Assembly (NCBI GenBank): GCA_013399015.1
Contig: VWZX01002522.1
Location: forward strand, 62,001 to 126,000
Source of the DNA: Galbula dea
Lineage: Eukaryota > Chordata > Aves > Piciformes > Galbulidae
Length of the DNA stretch: 64,000 nt
Reading direction: 5' to 3'
Of this stretch, positions 48,760-62,392 are shown piece by piece (the first letter of the stretch is position 1; each line of letters opens with the position of its first letter). The notes beneath the pieces were generated by a model. It was not told the origin of the DNA and ran no database searches. It saw only the letters and a list, made by a program, of their open reading frames with translations. The position numbers were made by a program, and so were the translations under genes.

Positions 48760-51700
48760 AATCTGCAAGACAGGCAATGTGGCTTCCAAAAAACCACTTA
48801 ATTTATACGCATTTCTGCCAAGTCCCAAGTCTTCACAATTAATCCCTTGTTACTGTTCACAAATGAATTTTTGGGGGGGAAGAATTCTTCTAATGAAAGA
48901 AATACTACAGACCAACTTAGTTAGGTTCTTGGCCAGACACAGTTCTGAGGAACTGGGACTTTTCTGACACATTCAAACTGTTTCCTAGGAGAGAAGACAA
49001 AGACCACTGAAGAGAAGCCAGTACTCCTGAGCAAAGCTCTTTCGTTACTATAGGAATAAGGACAGGATGTGTACGTTTACAATATAAAAGCAAATGGAAC
49101 AACATGTCTGAATCTGCTCAAAGAAAGACAATTGAGGAATTCCTCTTCACAAGGGAAAAGCATAGTCTCTTCTTTATACATTCATTCTCTCCAAAGTAAA
49201 TACTCAGAGACAACTACCAAAGGTAAGGGATTGCCCAGAAAGCTCTTGAGGCTGTTTCTGAAGGATGCACTAACATTACTGTTATTTATAACCAGAAAGG
49301 GTTTTCCAGAGTTCCCATATATACATGCTCATCTGGTCTGACTTTTGTCAGGCTGAAAAATGGCCCAGAGAAGAGGAGCTAGGCAAGGGTACCACCATAC
49401 TTAAAACGTTTTAAGACTGAATATAAGGATCAACCTTTGGAGTCACTCAAGCCCACAGATTGAACATGATGAGATCAATTGCTTTTATCAGCTTATTCAA
49501 TAGGAAGAGAGTGTTTGACTTGTTTGTGCTGAAGCAAGTACACCAGACCATCTGCATGAATACTGCAGGCAGCACAGCATACAAAAACGTCTCTTGCAAA
49601 AATGATTCTTGGTTAATTTGAGAGGAGCTGCTAATGCAGAACTAGATCAGGCTGAAGCTGTAGGTACACAGTTCTCACCTGGAAAGGAAGAAACAAATGA
49701 AGGCTGAAGATGTCACCACTACAAGTCCAAGTTAATAACTCAGTGTTCAATAACAGCTACTGAAATGAAACCATCCCAAGGAAAAAAAAATGTGGACAGC
49801 AGCAAAACCTAGAGTAATCTCTGCGTGTATGTGGCCTGCAGAAGGGCAGATCAGCCAAGCAACTCAGACACTCAGGACGGTTGTGTCATTTTTGCTTGAT
49901 GAAATATCAAAACGCAGAATTTGGTAAAGGACAAACCAAAATGCCCCAATTCAAAACTATCTGTTACTGAAAGAAGTCTTGCCATGGAATTTATAAACTA
50001 TATCCAAGCAATGCCAATGTAAATGCAGACTGGTAAATGGAACTGAGATTAACAGAGCTGGAGAAAGGTCTACTGTATTAAAATTAAGTATTGTGATACC
50101 AGAATTTGCCTGCTAGGTTTTATGTTACAGATCAAATTTCCACTTATCTCAAGCAAACTGCAGACCCTACATTGAAGACACATGTATAAAAATGAAAATG
50201 AGCTGAGAATCTGTCCAACTGTTGGTGCCATCACTGAAACGAAGACCCAAATACTTAAACATTTTACAAATCAGACCGTTTATGAAAATGTGTCCATGAC
50301 CCTTTCAGTAGCTTTAATGTGGGCATAAATCAAAACCCACTCGACAATCCTGCTTGTGTTTCCATTCCATTTCCTACAGAAACATCTGTTACTACGTTCA
50401 GACAAGTAACATCCATTAACAGCATGCGCTTTCTCCCATTCTGAAAGGGATCTGAAACAGTAAACCTCTCAATCTGCCAAGAGCAATAGATCTCCACCTC
50501 TGGAAGATTATATAAATTAGTTAGAATAAACACCTTATGAGAATACAAATCCTCTTTATGCTTTGGCCACTTCTCATACTGTAGTGAGACTAAGCTGAAA
50601 TTACCATTTTCTGCTGGTTTAAAATTATTTCAGATGAATTCAGTGTATGTTGCTTCATCCCTTAAAGACATAAGCTTGGACCTAAATTGTAAGGGGCTGG
50701 TTTTAAATACATTCAATACATGCACTGATTATACTTTTTATACAGAACACAGGAATGAGTGTTTTGAAAGAGTGACTTCAGAGAGAGCCAGGAGACAAAC
50801 ACACCTTTAAGATAAAGTTTACCTGAAGGGTGGGCATTAGCAATTGGTGCCACAACTTAGTCCCCTCCTGTCTATATTAGGCAACACGGAAGCTTCACTT
50901 GCAGTCAGTATTACCCATGCACTTCTCCCTGATGTTACTTGGAGCTGGTCACTGCCAACCATCTCCTTTCAGCTCCTTTGTGAGTTACATCACCAGGTTC
51001 TAATAATAAACTCCATGTATGAGGCTAACTGCATGCAAGCTCAAGGAAGCAGGACTAGTTTCAATGCTGGGGTGAGATTTTTGTGTTTCTGTTCAAACTA
51101 GATGAACAGAAACTAGACAGACAAAATTTTGTCACACAGAATCACTATGAAACCTGAGGCTGGATTACTGGCCTGCTCCAAAGCTCTGAATAAGTGACAC
51201 TTAGTAGCACTTGAGTTCATTGAGCAATTAAAAGCAGTCAGGGCATCAGTAACCTGGTACACAAAAATTTCTAACTAGTTAATTAAAACAAAATGAAGAC
51301 AGACAGCTGACGTTGCTCAGTACTTTCCATTTTAATTTCCATTACTCATACCTACAACACTGAATGTGGTTCAGTTTCCTTCAAGTGGTTTACTGTATTT
51401 TAAAATTCAAAATTTCTGTTTCAATGAATAGGATGCATTCAGTTCTGTTTTTTTATATGCCACTAATGATACATGCATGAATTCTAGTGGCAAGGTCCCA
51501 TAAGCTATTTATCTGTGTTCCAAAAGCCATACATACTTGCCTGAAATAAATTCAGACATGTCTCCCTCTGCATAATCTGAAACACAAATTTTAGCTTGTA
51601 AATATCCTGTAAGTCCCAGAAGTACATTGTGTGGTTAAAAAGGAGATTCTTACAGCTTGATCTACCAGGAGACACTGATGGTATCTTGAAGAGCTTGTAT

Positions 51701-54700
51701 TCAAAAGAAACACAACTCAGTGGAGAAGCAACAGCAGCTACATTGCACAAGTGTCCCTTATCTAATAAACTAAATATTGAAAGAGACTACTGTCAAAACC
51801 TGCAAACAGTAGCTATATAAACCTTACTACATTTTTATGTAAAATGTGACACAGCTCATTTGCTATATTGTTATATGACACTATGAACACTACAATTGGA
51901 ACTATGCAAATCTTTCCTAATGGAAGTGGAACACATCTGAAACAGGCAATTTGGGAGCTGAACATGGAAATTAGCAGTCACATTCTGAGAAAAAGCACTG
52001 TGGGACCTGTGAGTCACTCACTGATAATCAAACTGGAGCTTCTGCTTGTCTCCAAGGCAGAATGCTTCATAAGTTAAAAAATATAGAGGTTTTAGTCACA
52101 TGATATTAGGACTAGGTCATCGTACTGCTTGTAACTCTACTGAAAGTACAACACAAAAATGTGCCTTCACATAAAGCAGGGAAATGGAGCAAAATACATT
52201 TCAGTGTACTTGCAGTACTCAGATTCCTAATGACCATCTCCTACATAATACTGATATATTATATTTCAAAATCTTTTATCTATATCTCAGGAATAAGCTG
52301 TCTGAGAATTTATCATGTGCTGCTCATGCTCATTTCCCTCTCTCTTAGTATCTACAGAACCCTCTCCAATCACCCACATGCTCTGATCGAATTCAAGGTG
52401 TCTGGCATCACCAGCATGCTACAAATATGGAACCATGTACTGCTCTTTGCAGCTCAAAGTCTCTTACCAAGATGAAAGCTCTTTTTTTCTCATCTCCAAG
52501 GAGCTGTAGGTACTCTACCTTAAAAAAAATGCCAATGATCCCTGATGGAATATGGTCCCTGTGGAACTCCAGTGCATAATGCAATTTGGGGGGTGAAAAG
52601 ACTTTCTTGAGGAAGGTTTAATATTTTAAATAATTTTAAACTATTCTGCAGACAAGATTTCAGAAACAAATCAGTGAACACAGGAAACAAGGGAAGCAGT
52701 GAAAAGCCTCGTAAAAATCCTCAATTCAGAAACTGGGGTTTTTTTCCTCCATTATATGGTTCTGTAAAGTGCTCTGAAAAATACACTCTCATTCAAATTA
52801 ATTTATTTCACTACAAACAAAACAGTACTTTGAATTGACATTTTGATTTAAAACGTTTTTATAAGATCAAACTTCTTTTCTATTAAATATTGCATGGAGT
52901 GTCCCATATCATCTATTTTGCCAGATGGAAAATTCATATAGTTATGGTTCCATTAGGTTTCTTGCAATGGACTAGGTGGGCATTTAATCCATACGAGCAA
53001 AAAGCATCTAAATAGGGTTAGGCTTCAAATTGCTCTCAGTGAGAAGTTAAATCCCCATTAGCTTTGAGCCATAAACCCCCATGGGTTTAGCATGAAGCTT
53101 AAAAGATAACTCTGTGAGGGGTCATGGCTCTTTACTGCGGTACAGAAAGCCTATTTCACAGATCACCCTGCAATAATAATGTAAATATAATCTTGTTTCA
53201 GTGGACACTTTATCCTTCCAGAAAACAAGCAATGCTTTCTGTCCCAGAATTATGTCCACATTAATCTTCAATTTAAAGGCAGAGTAATTCCCTGCTTCAT
53301 TCAAGCCCTACTACAGAGAATTACTGAGACTTGCCTGGTACTACAGTAATGTTGGGGCCAGCACGGTCGTCCTCCACCCCCCCGTAGGACAAGACAGACA
53401 CAGGTTGCTCTCAACAGCTGCTGAACAGCAAGTGCAGTTTATGTGGCATATCAAAACACATTTGCTTACTATGCCAAATGCCAGTTTTGACTGTTCCAGG
53501 TCAGATCAAAGCCATGTTAAAATAGTACAACTTACTGTTTTTCAGAGTCTGCAAACTCCCTACCAAGTACTTTTTGGTCATCTAGTAAGGGAGGCTGATA
53601 ACAGAGGCTAGAAAAGAAACTGGCAATTCCCAGATAAGCTTCAAAGGGCTGTAATGAAATGCAACTCTGTCTCAAAACATCAGAGAGAAAACCATTTGTT
53701 TAATCAGTGAGAAGAATGCTAATTTGTTTGTATCTCAAATTTATTTGCCATTTGTAGTACTGGAGCACTTATCAGGATTAGTGAAGAACCCGGGCATGAC
53801 AGGCCCAGATGCTGTGCAAACAAAAAGCTGGTCCCTTCCCAAGGATCTTAGAAATCAAGTACAAGTTAATAGACAAAAGGGACATGACAAGCAAATAAGC
53901 AGGAAGAAAAGCCTATAGTAAAAATTATGCATGTATCTCCCAGTGTTGTTACAATTCTATTGTATTCCCTTGTAACACGGACAGCCCTAGCAGGTGCTGT
54001 TTGTAAAAACACTGGAAAAACATGAGGAAGAAAAGGAAATTTGAGTAGGGTGATACAGTTGCTAGGATGCATTTGCAATTAACAGTGGCAAGAATTTTCA
54101 CTGTATTGTTATCAGTGCTGCTTCCCATGCAGGGATTATATCAAGACTTAAAACTTTCAGCACCACCTCAGGCATAAAAGGTTTTTGCACTGGAGTTGTT
54201 GCTTGAATTCTGCTGATAGATAGACATAGTTGATACAAAAGTGCTTGTATGAAGCAAGGACAGCTCAAGCAAGTGGTAGCACCTAGCCAGACAAGGATGC
54301 CCACCAGAGCCTGTATGGACAGGGGGACTGGCACACGTAATGTAAAGAAAAGTCCTCAATATATGTACAGATTAAGTGCAGCTCTGCTGAGCCTCACACT
54401 TTGCTGGCTAGGCCTCGTATGTTCAGGCCTATTCTCACAAAAGAGGAAAAACCTTCTCCCTGTGTCTGTCCTGCAAGTCCTGAGAACAATTCTGTTGCAA
54501 AAGTAAACTAACTCGTGAGGTGAAGGCACACTGAAAGCAAAGGATGTTGTATGTGCATGCTTGCCATTAGCATAACTGGTTTTCTTTATGCTCCAGTGTG
54601 GGAGCAACACTGAAAAGAGAAGCTAAAAGCACAGCTTTCCCATCCAGATCATCTGTGCTTTTACAGAGGCTTGGGGATACACAACAGGGATAACCATCTG

Positions 54701-55507
54701 CTTGAGGCTTGTTTCCTTTATCTAGTTCAAGGGCAGGTGTGTCTTGCTACTTGCAGAAAGAACAATCAGATATCGGCGCTGCCACTTTTTTTTTTTTTTT
54801 AAACAGCAGCACAGATAGGCACAGCAAAAAAAAATTCAAGAAGAATTTCTGCCTCAAAGAGTTTCTGATCTCAGAGCCACATACGACTTCTGCCAAAGTC
54901 ACCGCATTCATCTTCAGTGGGAATTAGTTCAGGTCCAATGGTCAAAACTGAAGATGTGAATAGACTATAATAAAGAGGGAAATATGGGAAGTGGGAGGAA
55001 AACTAACCCTGGCAGGCAGCTGTATGACTAACTGTTCACCAAGGTTCAGTTTAGCAAGAGATATCCCAAATGGAACCACGGGAAAAGTTTTGACTTCAGC
55101 TGCATCAGACCATACACAGATCACAAACATCAGCCTGTCTATGTCCCTACAGTCAGGGTGACTCTCATTGTGCACACCAAAGACCATCAGAATACTATTA
55201 ATATATCTCTGAAGAGACAACTCACTTAAGTAAACCGACCTTTGGGCTTACTGCCATAGTAGGTTGTGCTCCAGTTTTCACAAGACAGCTATGAAACTCT
55301 AGATTTCTACAAATGTCAGAATCTGATGAACAATTCAATATTTATACTGTGCTTATCTACAACCCCTTAAAGACCACTTCTGCAGTTGCTTCCCTTGCAA
55401 AGGCTGTAAGAGGCTGAAGTAAAGCTGGTGGCAGGTTGAGAGCATAAAGCAAAACTTTTGAGAAACCACAAAACCAAGCTGCCTGGTTGATTATTGCATT
55501 TAAGTAG

Positions 55508-55526
55508 AGAATTCTATGATTCTATG
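55508..55526 (+). repeat. Possible CR1 tail remnant (ATTCTATG)n
   Basis: The 18-mer 'attctatgattctatgaa' matches the tandem 8-bp terminal repeat of CR1 in plus orientation. No convincing CR1 3' UTR precedes it, so it is either a heavily eroded element or a chance microsatellite. Confidence 0.35.
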
Positions 55527-58074
55527 AAGATAAGGATTTGGAAGAGGATTTTAAGCTAGATGATGGCAGAGTTATGCCTGTGATATTTATACCTCTTCTA
55601 CAACAGAAAAACTTATTCCTTCTGTGGGTAAATAATGGCCCACTAGGTACCAGAAGTTAGGAGCTGAGAATATTGGAGTGCTGTATATACTCTTTAATTA
55701 ACCAAGGGTTTTTCTGTAACTCTTTTATTAAATGCATAATAAGAGTCTATCCACTGCAAAGAGGACAGATCAGTTCAGAAGCATGTGCCAGTAAGTAAAA
55801 ATGCTTCTAGGATTACTTCAGCTTCCTCAAGACTCTTTTTTACACCATTTATTTTTGCACTGTCTTGTCTCAGCCCACCAAAGGGACAGACCAGAAGACT
55901 GAGATTCTTCCAGAGTGACAGCACAATCCCTGCATCTCACTTCAGCTTGCAGTCACGAGACCTGGCTCACACTAATGCAACTTACAGGGTTTGTGTTTAG
56001 CAAGCACTATTATTGATCAATGACCAGAAAGCCCTTTCCAATGAAAGTGTTAAGGAGATAACAGTAACAGAGCAACTATATATACACACAATCCAACATA
56101 GTTATGTAGAGACCTTTCCAAATATATACATATATCCACACATCTCCCCAGCGCATGCCATGTCCTAGGATGCTGTTATACAGCAAGAGACTTCTGGCTC
56201 CTGATTCCTTCAGAAGCTGTCACCTGATCACAGTGGTCCTACCCCTCAACCCCTTAGACCAAATCTGGATTTGCTCCTCTGCCAGGAGCTGATCAGCAGC
56301 AGTTTCCCCTTCACACTAGCACCTGCCTCAACTTCTATCCCACCTGCCTTTCATGGGCACACCTTGCACATCCCTCTCTCACTCACCCCAGCCAATGCAA
56401 ACCTCCTCCCCTCCCTGCCCAAAACACCTCACCTTCCCTTTTGCCCTTTCCCTCCCACAGCATCAGCCTCTAAACTCTTCTGAAAAGAAGAGGGAGGGAA
56501 AAGAGGAGACATAACCACTGCTGCTCTGTCAGACTGCCCTTGCCTGCTCCCTCTTTGCTCCACACACAAGTCTGCACACAGAGAGCAGCAACTGCTGCCA
56601 GGCCCCAGCACCTCTCACCCTGGCAGCAGCACCCTGTGCTGGGGCAAGTGCTGCAAGCAGCTCAAAGGCTGCGTTTTGCAGCTCACACAGCTGTCCCCAT
56701 GGAAAAGCACAGCAGCCAGGGCAGAAGCATCCCACAAGCTATGTGTTGAACTCCAGTGAATGATGCCAACGGGTTCCTGTCATAAATTCTAATTAGTTAC
56801 CATTACACAGAATACTGCCTCCCTGACAAAATCTCTTTACAGCATTCAGAGTATTCGCTACCCACCAGCAGTTTCAGATCACTTCAAAGCAGCTCAGCAC
56901 TCACCACAGTCAGATCAAGTTGTGGCAGCAGGTCTGTGAGGTCCACAACCCCTCCATGCAAAGGGAAGCCTCTGATAAAGCAGCAGTAAGGAACCTGTGC
57001 CCACCACCCCTCTCTGTCATGAATGGGATGCTAGAATAAAGTTATAGGCAAAATATATTTAATAATATACAAATTAACTTTTGGGAAAATGATCGGGGAT
57101 TTAACAGAAAAGTTTATCAAATTAAGGACACTGTATCCTAATCAAAAAAAAACATCAACAACAAAAAAGACACAAACACAGAACAAACAGAATGCTTATT
57201 GGGGCTGTTACTGAGACATTATCTAACAGGATGAGCAAATTCATTACAACCTGGCTGCCTCCTTGCTATTCTCCAAATTCTTATAGTCTACAGTGCACTG
57301 CTAGAGCATCAGCTGCAGTGGTGCATTCCAGCTATATTCAATACAGGCAGTAGTTAAATGGTTATAAAAATGTGAAGCTGGAATGCTGACAAGCTCTACA
57401 AGCAGCATTATCGGCAGTGACAGTTGGGGAGTCAATCTGCCACACTTCAACATTTAAATAATGTTTGCCAGGATCTCCCAGTTGACGCTTTCTCCCCGTC
57501 TCTTTGCATCACACCATAGTAATCAAGCAGATGCCTGCTGTGATCAGGAGATGGAAAGTCTGAGAGGTTCCTCAGAAATAAAACAAAAACAAAAAAAAAT
57601 GACAGAAAACCTCTTGTATTTAAGCCATGTTTCACTTTCCAGCAAGACTAACTCAACAGGCCACCAACAGCTCCTCTCCCAGCTATGCATCCCTCCATTC
57701 CTATGACACCTCTAATGATCTTGTTATTTCCTTCTTATGATAAGAAATAATCAGGTTTTCTTAAATATACAACAGGAGTGTGTGGCTGACACCTGCCCAT
57801 TAAGCTCAGGAACAAACAGGTATATTTACCTTAAAATTTGTGACTATGGTCTTCTTGGTAGACAAGATCCCACAGAACAGGGCTGAGGGGAAAACAGGCT
57901 GTGCTACCATGTCAGCCCTGGAATTCTGACTAAAAGCCATTTCCCAGATCTCCCAAAATGTTTTTGCATCACCACGGCCTCTTCTTCCCCTAGGGAAGCG
58001 GTGAGGAAGGAAGGTCCAAACACACAGGGAGTGGCTGGCACACCACTGCAGTCCCCCCTCACTCCTGTCCTTAT

Positions 58075-58770
58075 TTGGACATACTACAGCACCTAAATGC
58101 TTTTATTATAGTGAGGCGCCCAAAACTGATTCTATTCAAGGTGCAGCCACACCATTGCCACACAGAGGGGAAAAATCACCTCCCTAGTCCTGCTGGCCAC
58201 ACAATTTTGGATGCAAGCAGGATGCTACTGGTCCTCTTGGCCACCTGGGCACATTGCTGGCTCATATTCAGCCAGCTGCTGACTAACAGCCCCAGGTCCT
58301 TTTCCACTGCGCAGCTTTCCAGACACTCTGCTCCAGACCTGTAGCATTGCATGGGACTGTTGTGACCAAAGTGCAGAACCTGGCACTTGGCCTTGTTGAA
58401 CCTCATGCAACTGGCCTTGGCCAATCAATCCAGCCTGTCCAGATCTCTCTGCAGAGCTTCCCTACTCTCATGCAGATCAACACTCTTGCCCAACTTGGTG
58501 TTATCTGCAAACTTACTGAGGGTGCACTCAATGTCCTCGTCCAGATCATCGATAAACATATTAAACAGGACTGTCCTCAAAACTGACCCCTGGGGAATAC
58601 CACTTGTGACAAGCTGCCAACTGGATTTAACTCCATTCACCACCACTCTCTGGGCTTGACCACCCAGCCAGTTTCTTACGCGGCAAAGAATACACCTGTC
58701 TAAGCCATGAGCTGCCAGCTCACCAGGAGAATGCTGTGGGATGTTCATTAACACTGCATGATCCAGTCAT
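58075..58770 (-). mobile_element. CR1 LINE reverse-transcriptase/3' coding fragment, inactive
   Basis: Read on the minus strand this is about 700 bp of CR1 ORF2. It contains the RT B-motif region SSWQLVTSGIPQGSVL, the C-motif region CTLSKFADNTKLGK, RDLDRLD and then, after an in-frame TGA at 58427-58425, MRFNKAKCQVLHFGHNSP and EKDLGLLVSSWLNMSQQCAQ. The catalytic F-A-D-D is changed to F-A-D-N (Asn codon at 58502-58500). Apart from the TGA the frame stays open for long stretches, so divergence is moderate and this copy is younger-looking than the one at 41085. Both termini are truncated, with no ATTCTATG tail at the 58075 end. It is in the same orientation as SNTB1. Confidence 0.93.
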
Positions 58771-61700
58771 CTATCACATACAGAAATACCAGATCAAAAA
58801 TGCAGGCACAGACATTGATTTTTTTTTAACTTCTCCTATGCAATGCACTAGTTAATAGCCTACAGTTCTTCAGCAGCCTCAAATAAACATTTAATTTATA
58901 CGATCTTTTCCTTCTGTTCTCTGCATACAATGCCTTGGCTTTATTCTTTTTTAAGGACACCTCTTTATGCCTTTGCTCTGCTTCTGCCACAAAACCTATG
59001 GGGCTTTCACAGCTGGTAACTGCCAAGGAGGGGAAGAGCAGAGATTAGCTCTATTTCACTGTCTGATTTGTGCCTATGATCAACCAATTAGGTAGGTCAC
59101 GGTTGAGTAATTCCACAAAACTAAGTCTATATAGTTGCTTGCTCATTGTCTTCCAATATTATTCTCACCTTTCATCCCTATTTTATCCCATCAACAGTTA
59201 CACACACTTGTCACAACTTGTCTTTAAATGCTGATCCCTTCAAGCAAAGCACTGTCACCTGTAACTTCCTTCTGTATTGCCCAGCATTGCAGGCATACAA
59301 TCCCGATGTTCGCTAGGATGAAAAAAGGTCTGTCTTGCTTTTGGGTTGCAAGCACTACAGCCATTCAAGCAACTCTGCTGAAAGCTGGAGAAGCAGGAGG
59401 AAGGAAAACGCCCCTCAAGCCCTGAACAATATATTGGACCTCCTTGGAAACAGCCATCAGGAGGCCGGATTTAACTGCAATGCACTGCACAGCAAACATA
59501 GCAGAGTCTCCAAACACGCTCCACAAAAGTGCTTTCCCTCCAATGTAAGTGTAGTCCCGTCAGCCGGCTGCCAGGCAAAGCCCATATAGTACAATCTGGC
59601 CTCTAATGCAGGTGATATTGAGACCATTGCTGTTATTCCTGGTCAGTTTCATTCATGCTCTTCCGTGAGCATTTCCACAGGATACTATATGTATCCCCAA
59701 CAGCAGAGCAAAATAAAAATAAATGAGAACAAGCAGAAGCATGAATAGTGTAACATAAAATATCCATTTCTACATCATAAAGTCAACTGTCACATAGTTC
59801 ATCACAAAATTCAGACTATTAATTTTAGGCTAGTCTTCCTGTGATAAATATCAGAGGATAAAGTTTGCTCCTGGTGAAGGGGTCTAATTACCACCATAGT
59901 GAATGAAAACAGCTAAAATAGAACAAAATCCAGCCTAAATTTAATTAAAGTAAATTTGGGGGGAGGAGCAGGGATGATGAGTGACAGGAGGAGAAGACTT
60001 CTGTGAATTTTTTCTGTTTTCAGTTTTGACACAGTAAGGAAAAAACCAAATTAATTCAAATTCTTAACAATATCAATTACAAAACTGGTTTCTCTTAGAA
60101 AAGCTCAATAAGCACACAGAGGCTCCAAATATTTTGCAGTAGAAAAGGTTTAGATAACTTCTTAATGTGTTGGAGAAAAATTACATCACCAAATTCTGCC
60201 AGAGTATTCCCACATGTGTATTTCTACTCATCAAAATAAATATATCCATAATATTTAAAGACTTCAGACATAGTTTATAAACCTGGAATCTCAGCCACAG
60301 AAAACATGTTCAGCTTTTACCCTGAGAATAACCAGATCAAAAACCTGAAGTCTATATAAAAATAATACATTCTTGTAAATGCACTCCATTTTAGGAATAA
60401 GCTATTTCAAACTGTGCCTTCTACTTAATGATCAAGTACAGAATTGCAGCCTCTACACTACAGTGTGTACCTCCAAGACACACAGCTGCAAAGCAAATAT
60501 TAAATTAAGAAACCTGCAGACCTGTGGCACACTGACACAGACAGGATTTCGATTCCTATCCTCAAAGGCGAGACCTTTATCTCCATCTGAAGAAAGTTTG
60601 TCCATTTATGAGGTTAGAAATGAAGCACGTTCTATATGGGGAATAGTGATATATGCAGCACACTACTGCTGTGAAAAGAAAGGAATTTCCAGGTTTACAA
60701 AATGACTGGAGACCTTCCCTTCCCACCCAATTCTCCATGCTCTGTGGTTCGTTCCCCCTACCTCTTAAGTATCTCTGTTATCTACACAAAGTGAGTCAAA
60801 AAAATATTTCCCTTGGCATAGCAGTAGTTAATTCTTCTATCTCCATGTATGTAAACTACCACAAACAGGTCAAAGTAGTATAAATGTATTATTGAAACGA
60901 CTTTGTCAAGGAAACTTAATCTGACACTCAAAACAGTATTAACTCTTTTCTAACGATGTAGAGAGATGTAGATTTTTAGGAATGGTTTGGGATTCATTCC
61001 TAAATTGCATTTGCATTCTCCATGCAAACACTAGTTTAAACAAAACTTAGGTAATTTTGAAAAATATTGTAAAATAGTTTGAGATAATTTTAAAATAATA
61101 AGCCCTCCAGTGTTAAAACAGAAAATAGTCTTTTAACTTCTTTATACTAAAACTAAAGATGCACAAACCTACATAGGTCACCAAAAGTATGATTCATAGT
61201 AAAAGAGAAGTAATGAGGCACAGTGCAAAGTCAAGTCACAGCATAACACAAAGCTTTGTTTGATGCTCGGCTTCAATGCTTTTCATCCCTTGCCCCCTTG
61301 GACAGAGCTCCTACTTTACATCAGCATAAATCCTGTGGGATGGTGGAAATCACTGCATGGAAATCAAATCCAGTCTACTTCAGCCAGCTAGTAAGAACAA
61401 ACCTGCATACCATGCACAAACATACAGTAGCTTCTCCTCTGTTATACAGCTGCCTTCTGTTTTTAAGAGTTAAAAATAAGACAGTTTGATGTGTCCTTTC
61501 TGAGGGACAGGAAAAGGGATACTGGAGACAAATGTTACAAACAGATGTTACTGAAACACTGATATTACTTGAAGTAACTAACCCAGGCCTTCCCCTAAAA
61601 TTGTCCCTAAAATTAAGATTTGTCTTGGGTACTGAGGATGCTGGAAAGTCTTAGGTGCACAACCCAAAATCCAGAGACTTACTACCATCAGTATAAAAAG

Positions 61701-62237
61701 TTAAACTTTTTAAAGTTCAACAGAGCTACAAGGTGCTGCTTGTGAAGATTTTCAAGCCTGGTGAAAGACAGAGAGGAGAGGCTGTAGTATTTTTTTTATT
61801 ACTTACTCTCTTCGGAGAACACTTCATAGTAAGAAGAATGAATAAAACCCCTAAAACCACCTGCTCTTGCAAGAAATCATGAGAGCTGTCTCACAAGCAG
61901 AAAGTAGGCGAGATGCTAGAGTAGTGACGACAAGAGAAGCTGGAAACCTTCACATCCTGGCAGAGCACAGCAGGCTGCTCCCTCATCAGCCACGGAGCAG
62001 CCACACGTGCCTACGCTGCATGATGTAAACTTGCCAAGGTCCTCCCCTCTTCCGCTTTGCTGCTGGTAGTATACCGTCTGTAACCAGCAGGTCCACTTCT
62101 GTGACAGAGAGCAGCACCCTGTGGTGTCCTACACCTAACTGAAAACAGCAAGCACTGCAGCCCCCATGGCAAGCAAAAGCTGTTGTGGCATGGCCAGGAA
62201 GGTCTATGGCAAGAAATTTGTGTTTATTTTAGCTGCT

Positions 62238-62252
62238 ATCACATGGAAGGAG
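62238..62252. repeat. Left target-site duplication
   Basis: ATCACATGGAAGGAG is repeated exactly at 62378-62392, flanking a 125-bp insertion. A 15-bp perfect flanking duplication is the signature of target-primed reverse transcription. Confidence 0.85.
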
Positions 62253-62377
62253 TCTTTCTGCTGTGCCTTTCGCAACCGGTCGTGCCTATCTCGTATTGGC
62301 CTTTTTAGCCACCAACGCGCTTGCAACAAACATGGGTAGAGCCCTTCTCAAATATTCATTTGGGAAGCCTAGCCATG
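62253..62377 (+). mobile_element. 5'-truncated non-LTR retroposon end, RTE-like, with TSD
   Basis: A 125-bp insertion is flanked by a perfect 15-bp duplication and is richer in CpG than its surroundings. One plus-strand frame encodes SFCCAFRNRSC followed by LSRIGLFSHQRACNKHG and a TAG stop at about 62338. The 'SRIGLxSHxRxC' pattern with paired Cys and His resembles the zinc-finger-like C-terminus often seen at the end of non-LTR retrotransposon-related reading frames. After the stop come about 40 bases of 3' UTR ending 'gaagcctagccatg'. The element therefore appears to be only the last coding residues plus the 3' UTR, as expected of a severely 5'-truncated insertion, or a SINE borrowing that tail. 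I suspect an RTE-clade element such as avian AviRTE, but the family call is memory-based. Confidence 0.6.
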
Positions 62378-62392
62378 ATCACATGGAAGGAG
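62378..62392. repeat. Right target-site duplication
   Basis: This is the second exact copy of the 15-mer found at 62238-62252. It begins immediately after the element's final 'gccatg' and marks the 3' boundary of the insertion. Confidence 0.85.

Noticed and set aside
52161..52475. 104-codon open frame with hydrophobic stretches on the plus strand
   Set aside because: Composition follows the local AT-rich sequence. There is no homology I recognise, no splice context, and it lies antisense in intron 1. Hydrophobicity is the expected by-product of T-rich codons.
56230..56750. C-rich block as a candidate promoter or CpG island
   Set aside because: It is rich in C but has very few CpG dinucleotides, and no first-exon-like coding sequence or start is nearby.
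58075..58660. Plus-strand open frames overlapping the CR1 fragment
   Set aside because: They are antisense shadows of the minus-strand CR1 reverse-transcriptase sequence.
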